Position numbers and translations under genes: made by a program. A stretch of DNA of 31,172 nucleotides from positions 1-31,172 of the forward strand of contig JAEXOR010000066.1 of the NCBI GenBank assembly GCA_023439185.1, in the 5' to 3' direction. The DNA is from Bacillota bacterium (GTDB taxonomy: Bacteria > Bacillota > Desulfotomaculia > Desulfotomaculales > Desulfallaceae). Under the pieces are notes generated by a model. That model had not been told where the DNA came from. It made no database searches and saw nothing but the letters and a program-made list of their open reading frames with translations. Shown here piece by piece: positions 30,272 to 31,172 of the stretch (positions within the stretch are counted from its first letter, which is position 1; every line of letters begins with the position of its first letter).

Positions 30272-30628
30272 TTAGTAATTATGCGTTCCAATTACCACGG
30301 GGACCCCGTATTTGCTGGACAGCATTTCCTTGACTTTTTCCAGGTCGATGGGGCAGGCTGCGGTTTTGTTTGCTTTCACCATACAGGTGCCCAGGTGGAT
30401 GGCGTCGATGTCCCGCTCCAGGTAGTCGGCTTGTTCCATCACCAGGCCCACCTTGGGCATCACCAGCCCCGGGCAATCCCCGCAGCCGCACATGGCCGCG
30501 ATTTTTATTTCGTCGTAATTGGCGAATTCACCCTGCTTTAAATCCGCAGCCTTAAAACATTTTAAGCAGGCGACACAGTTGATATCCCTAATTTTAGCGC
30601 AGGTAACAATTAGAATATTGGGCATCAT
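30272..30628 (-). CDS. CGGC-domain cysteine-rich protein
   Basis: A 118-residue soluble protein of the CGGC family (presumed metal- or redox-binding; function not established). Cysteines occur as CAKIRDINCVACLKC near the N-terminus, CGCGDCPG in the centre (the family motif) and single cysteines in HLGTCMVKANKTAACPID, an arrangement usual for this family in anaerobes. The length is typical. An ATGATG start is preceded by GGAGAGTGGA. It stands alone, between the Uma2 terminator region and the acsB terminator. A role in metal or sulfur handling is inferred only from cysteine content and its occurrence in anaerobes. Confidence 0.85.
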   Translation of the reverse strand: MMPNILIVTCAKIRDINCVACLKCFKAADLKQGEFANYDEIKIAAMCGCGDCPGLVMPKVGLVMEQADYLERDIDAIHLGTCMVKANKTAACPIDLEKVKEMLSSKYGVPVVIGTHNY

Positions 30629-30728
30629 TCCACTCTCCTGTTTTTATATAAGCATTTCAACGTTTTGCGGGTAATACCTTCCTTAAATCAGTTAATTTCT
30701 TAACATGCTTTCATTAAAATTTTCATAA

Positions 30729-30764
30729 TGTAGTTGACAAAAAAAATGTAGTTGACAAAAAAAA
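30729..30764. repeat. Two perfect tandem copies of an 18-bp unit
   Basis: TGTAGTTGACAAAAAAAA occurs twice in a row. On the minus strand each copy supplies an eight-T run, the first of them forming the U-tract of the acsB terminator. The unit contains TTGACA but no -10 lies at the right distance on the plus strand. Confidence 0.8.
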
Positions 30765-30797
30765 TCCTGACCGGGGGGAGTTGTTAAACCGGCCAGG
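30757..30797 (-). terminator. Intrinsic terminator of acsB with a duplicated U-tract
   Basis: On the minus strand CCTGGCCGG and CCGGTCAGG form a 9-bp stem with one G-U pair and a 14-base loop; two bases later come eight T residues. It lies 55 bases after the acsB stop codon. The T-run is repeated in the second 18-bp copy further downstream. Confidence 0.75.
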
Positions 30798-30852
30798 GCA
30801 GGTTAAGTGATGCCAAGGATTAAATAGTAGTCAGTATTGTCCCCGTTCCTTA

Positions 30853-31172
30853 CTACATCAGCGGATCCATAGTCAGGGCGGGGTGCCCTTTCTCCTCGAG
30901 GAAAGCCATAATCTCGTCACCGCTGGTGCCCACCGACTCGTCCGCGATCTTATCCACGAACTCCTTGCCCAGACCGGCGTTCTCCGCCGCCTCTTCCAGG
31001 ATCGGGCGCAGCTCTTCCTTCAGCGCCTTGGGCATCCACACCAGGCGTCCCAATCCGCCGTCGGCGGGCACGAACTTGGGCGAGCCCAGGTAAGATTTAC
31101 CGATGCCCATGAAGCCGGGCATCTGGGCGCCGCCGCCGATGGTGCCGGCCAGGGTGGTGAAGGTCATCCCCG
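30853..31172 (-). CDS. acsB: CO dehydrogenase/acetyl-CoA synthase, acetyl-CoA synthase (beta) subunit, 3' part
   Basis: C-terminal 105 or so residues of the acetyl-CoA synthase subunit of the Wood-Ljungdahl pathway; the gene runs past the window edge. The visible part reads TFTTLAGTIGGGAQMPGFMG, then IGKSYLGSPKFVPADGGLGR, LVWMPKALKEELRP and DKIADESVGTSGDEI, ending with GHPALTMDPLM. This is the conserved C-terminus of bacterial AcsB. The nickel-iron-sulfur A-cluster cysteines would lie in the part just outside. It is followed by a terminator, so acsB ends its transcript here. Its presence supports an acetogenic or sulfate-reducing anaerobe using the reductive acetyl-CoA pathway. Confidence 0.92.
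   Translation of the reverse strand, partial: GMTFTTLAGTIGGGAQMPGFMGIGKSYLGSPKFVPADGGLGRLVWMPKALKEELRPILEEAAENAGLGKEFVDKIADESVGTSGDEIMAFLEEKGHPALTMDPLM

Noticed and set aside
30734..30757. Two TTGACA sequences as -35 boxes of tandem promoters
   Set aside because: No -10-like hexamer lies 16-18 bases downstream of either on the plus strand; the minus-strand reading as a terminator U-tract explains them better.

Overview
The window looks like chromosome of an anaerobic Gram-positive bacterium of the Firmicutes, most likely a Desulfotomaculum/Pelotomaculum-like member of the Peptococcaceae. The clues are strong GGAGG-type ribosome binding sites, frequent TTG/GTG starts, lipoprotein-type PstS proteins, an acetyl-CoA synthase (acsB) 3' end and a lysine 2,3-aminomutase osmolyte operon. 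The taxonomic call is inference; no database search was possible. I see no rRNA, tRNA, CRISPR array, transposase or prophage gene, and no gene-free stretch longer than about 270 bp.

Region 1 (1-9383) is a phosphate block. On the minus strand lie phoB, pstC, pstA and pstS (a Bacillus-type PstS). A chemoreceptor gene and a second, complete pstS-C-A-B operon (PstS of the Escherichia coli type) follow on the plus strand. Four phosphate transcription units are preceded by direct-repeat arrays of TTNANA-like hexamers spaced exactly 11 bp, the geometry of a PhoP/PhoB box. No phoR, phoU or first-system pstB is in the window.

Region 2 (9380-18400) holds a CBS-containing EAL/GGDEF cyclic-di-GMP enzyme with a GT4 glycosyltransferase, a divergent PHP phosphoesterase, a PIN-PhoH ATPase, an acyl-CoA synthetase, an iron-sulfur-type flavoprotein, a tiny SWIM zinc-finger protein and an unlisted 42-residue membrane protein with its own promoter, ribosome binding site and terminator.

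Region 3 (18506-26746) is threonine aldolase followed by a tightly packed minus-strand envelope operon: DUF2334 deacetylase, GT4 glycosyltransferase, GNAT acetyltransferase, PHP phosphoesterase, UDP-glucose dehydrogenase and an alpha-toxin-fold phospholipase C homologue. A divergent GT2 glycosyltransferase plus an unknown membrane protein follow. Together these suggest synthesis of a uronate- or amino-sugar-containing glycolipid or polysaccharide; a link to phosphate-sparing lipid remodelling is a hypothesis.

Region 4 (26763-31172) holds ablA-ablB (N-epsilon-acetyl-beta-lysine osmolyte synthesis) with a downstream four-helix membrane protein, a Uma2-family nuclease-fold protein, a CGGC-domain protein and the 3' end of acsB.

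Two genes (pstC of the second system and the first PHP gene), and possibly a third, appear to start at ATT or ATC rather than ATG/GTG/TTG.
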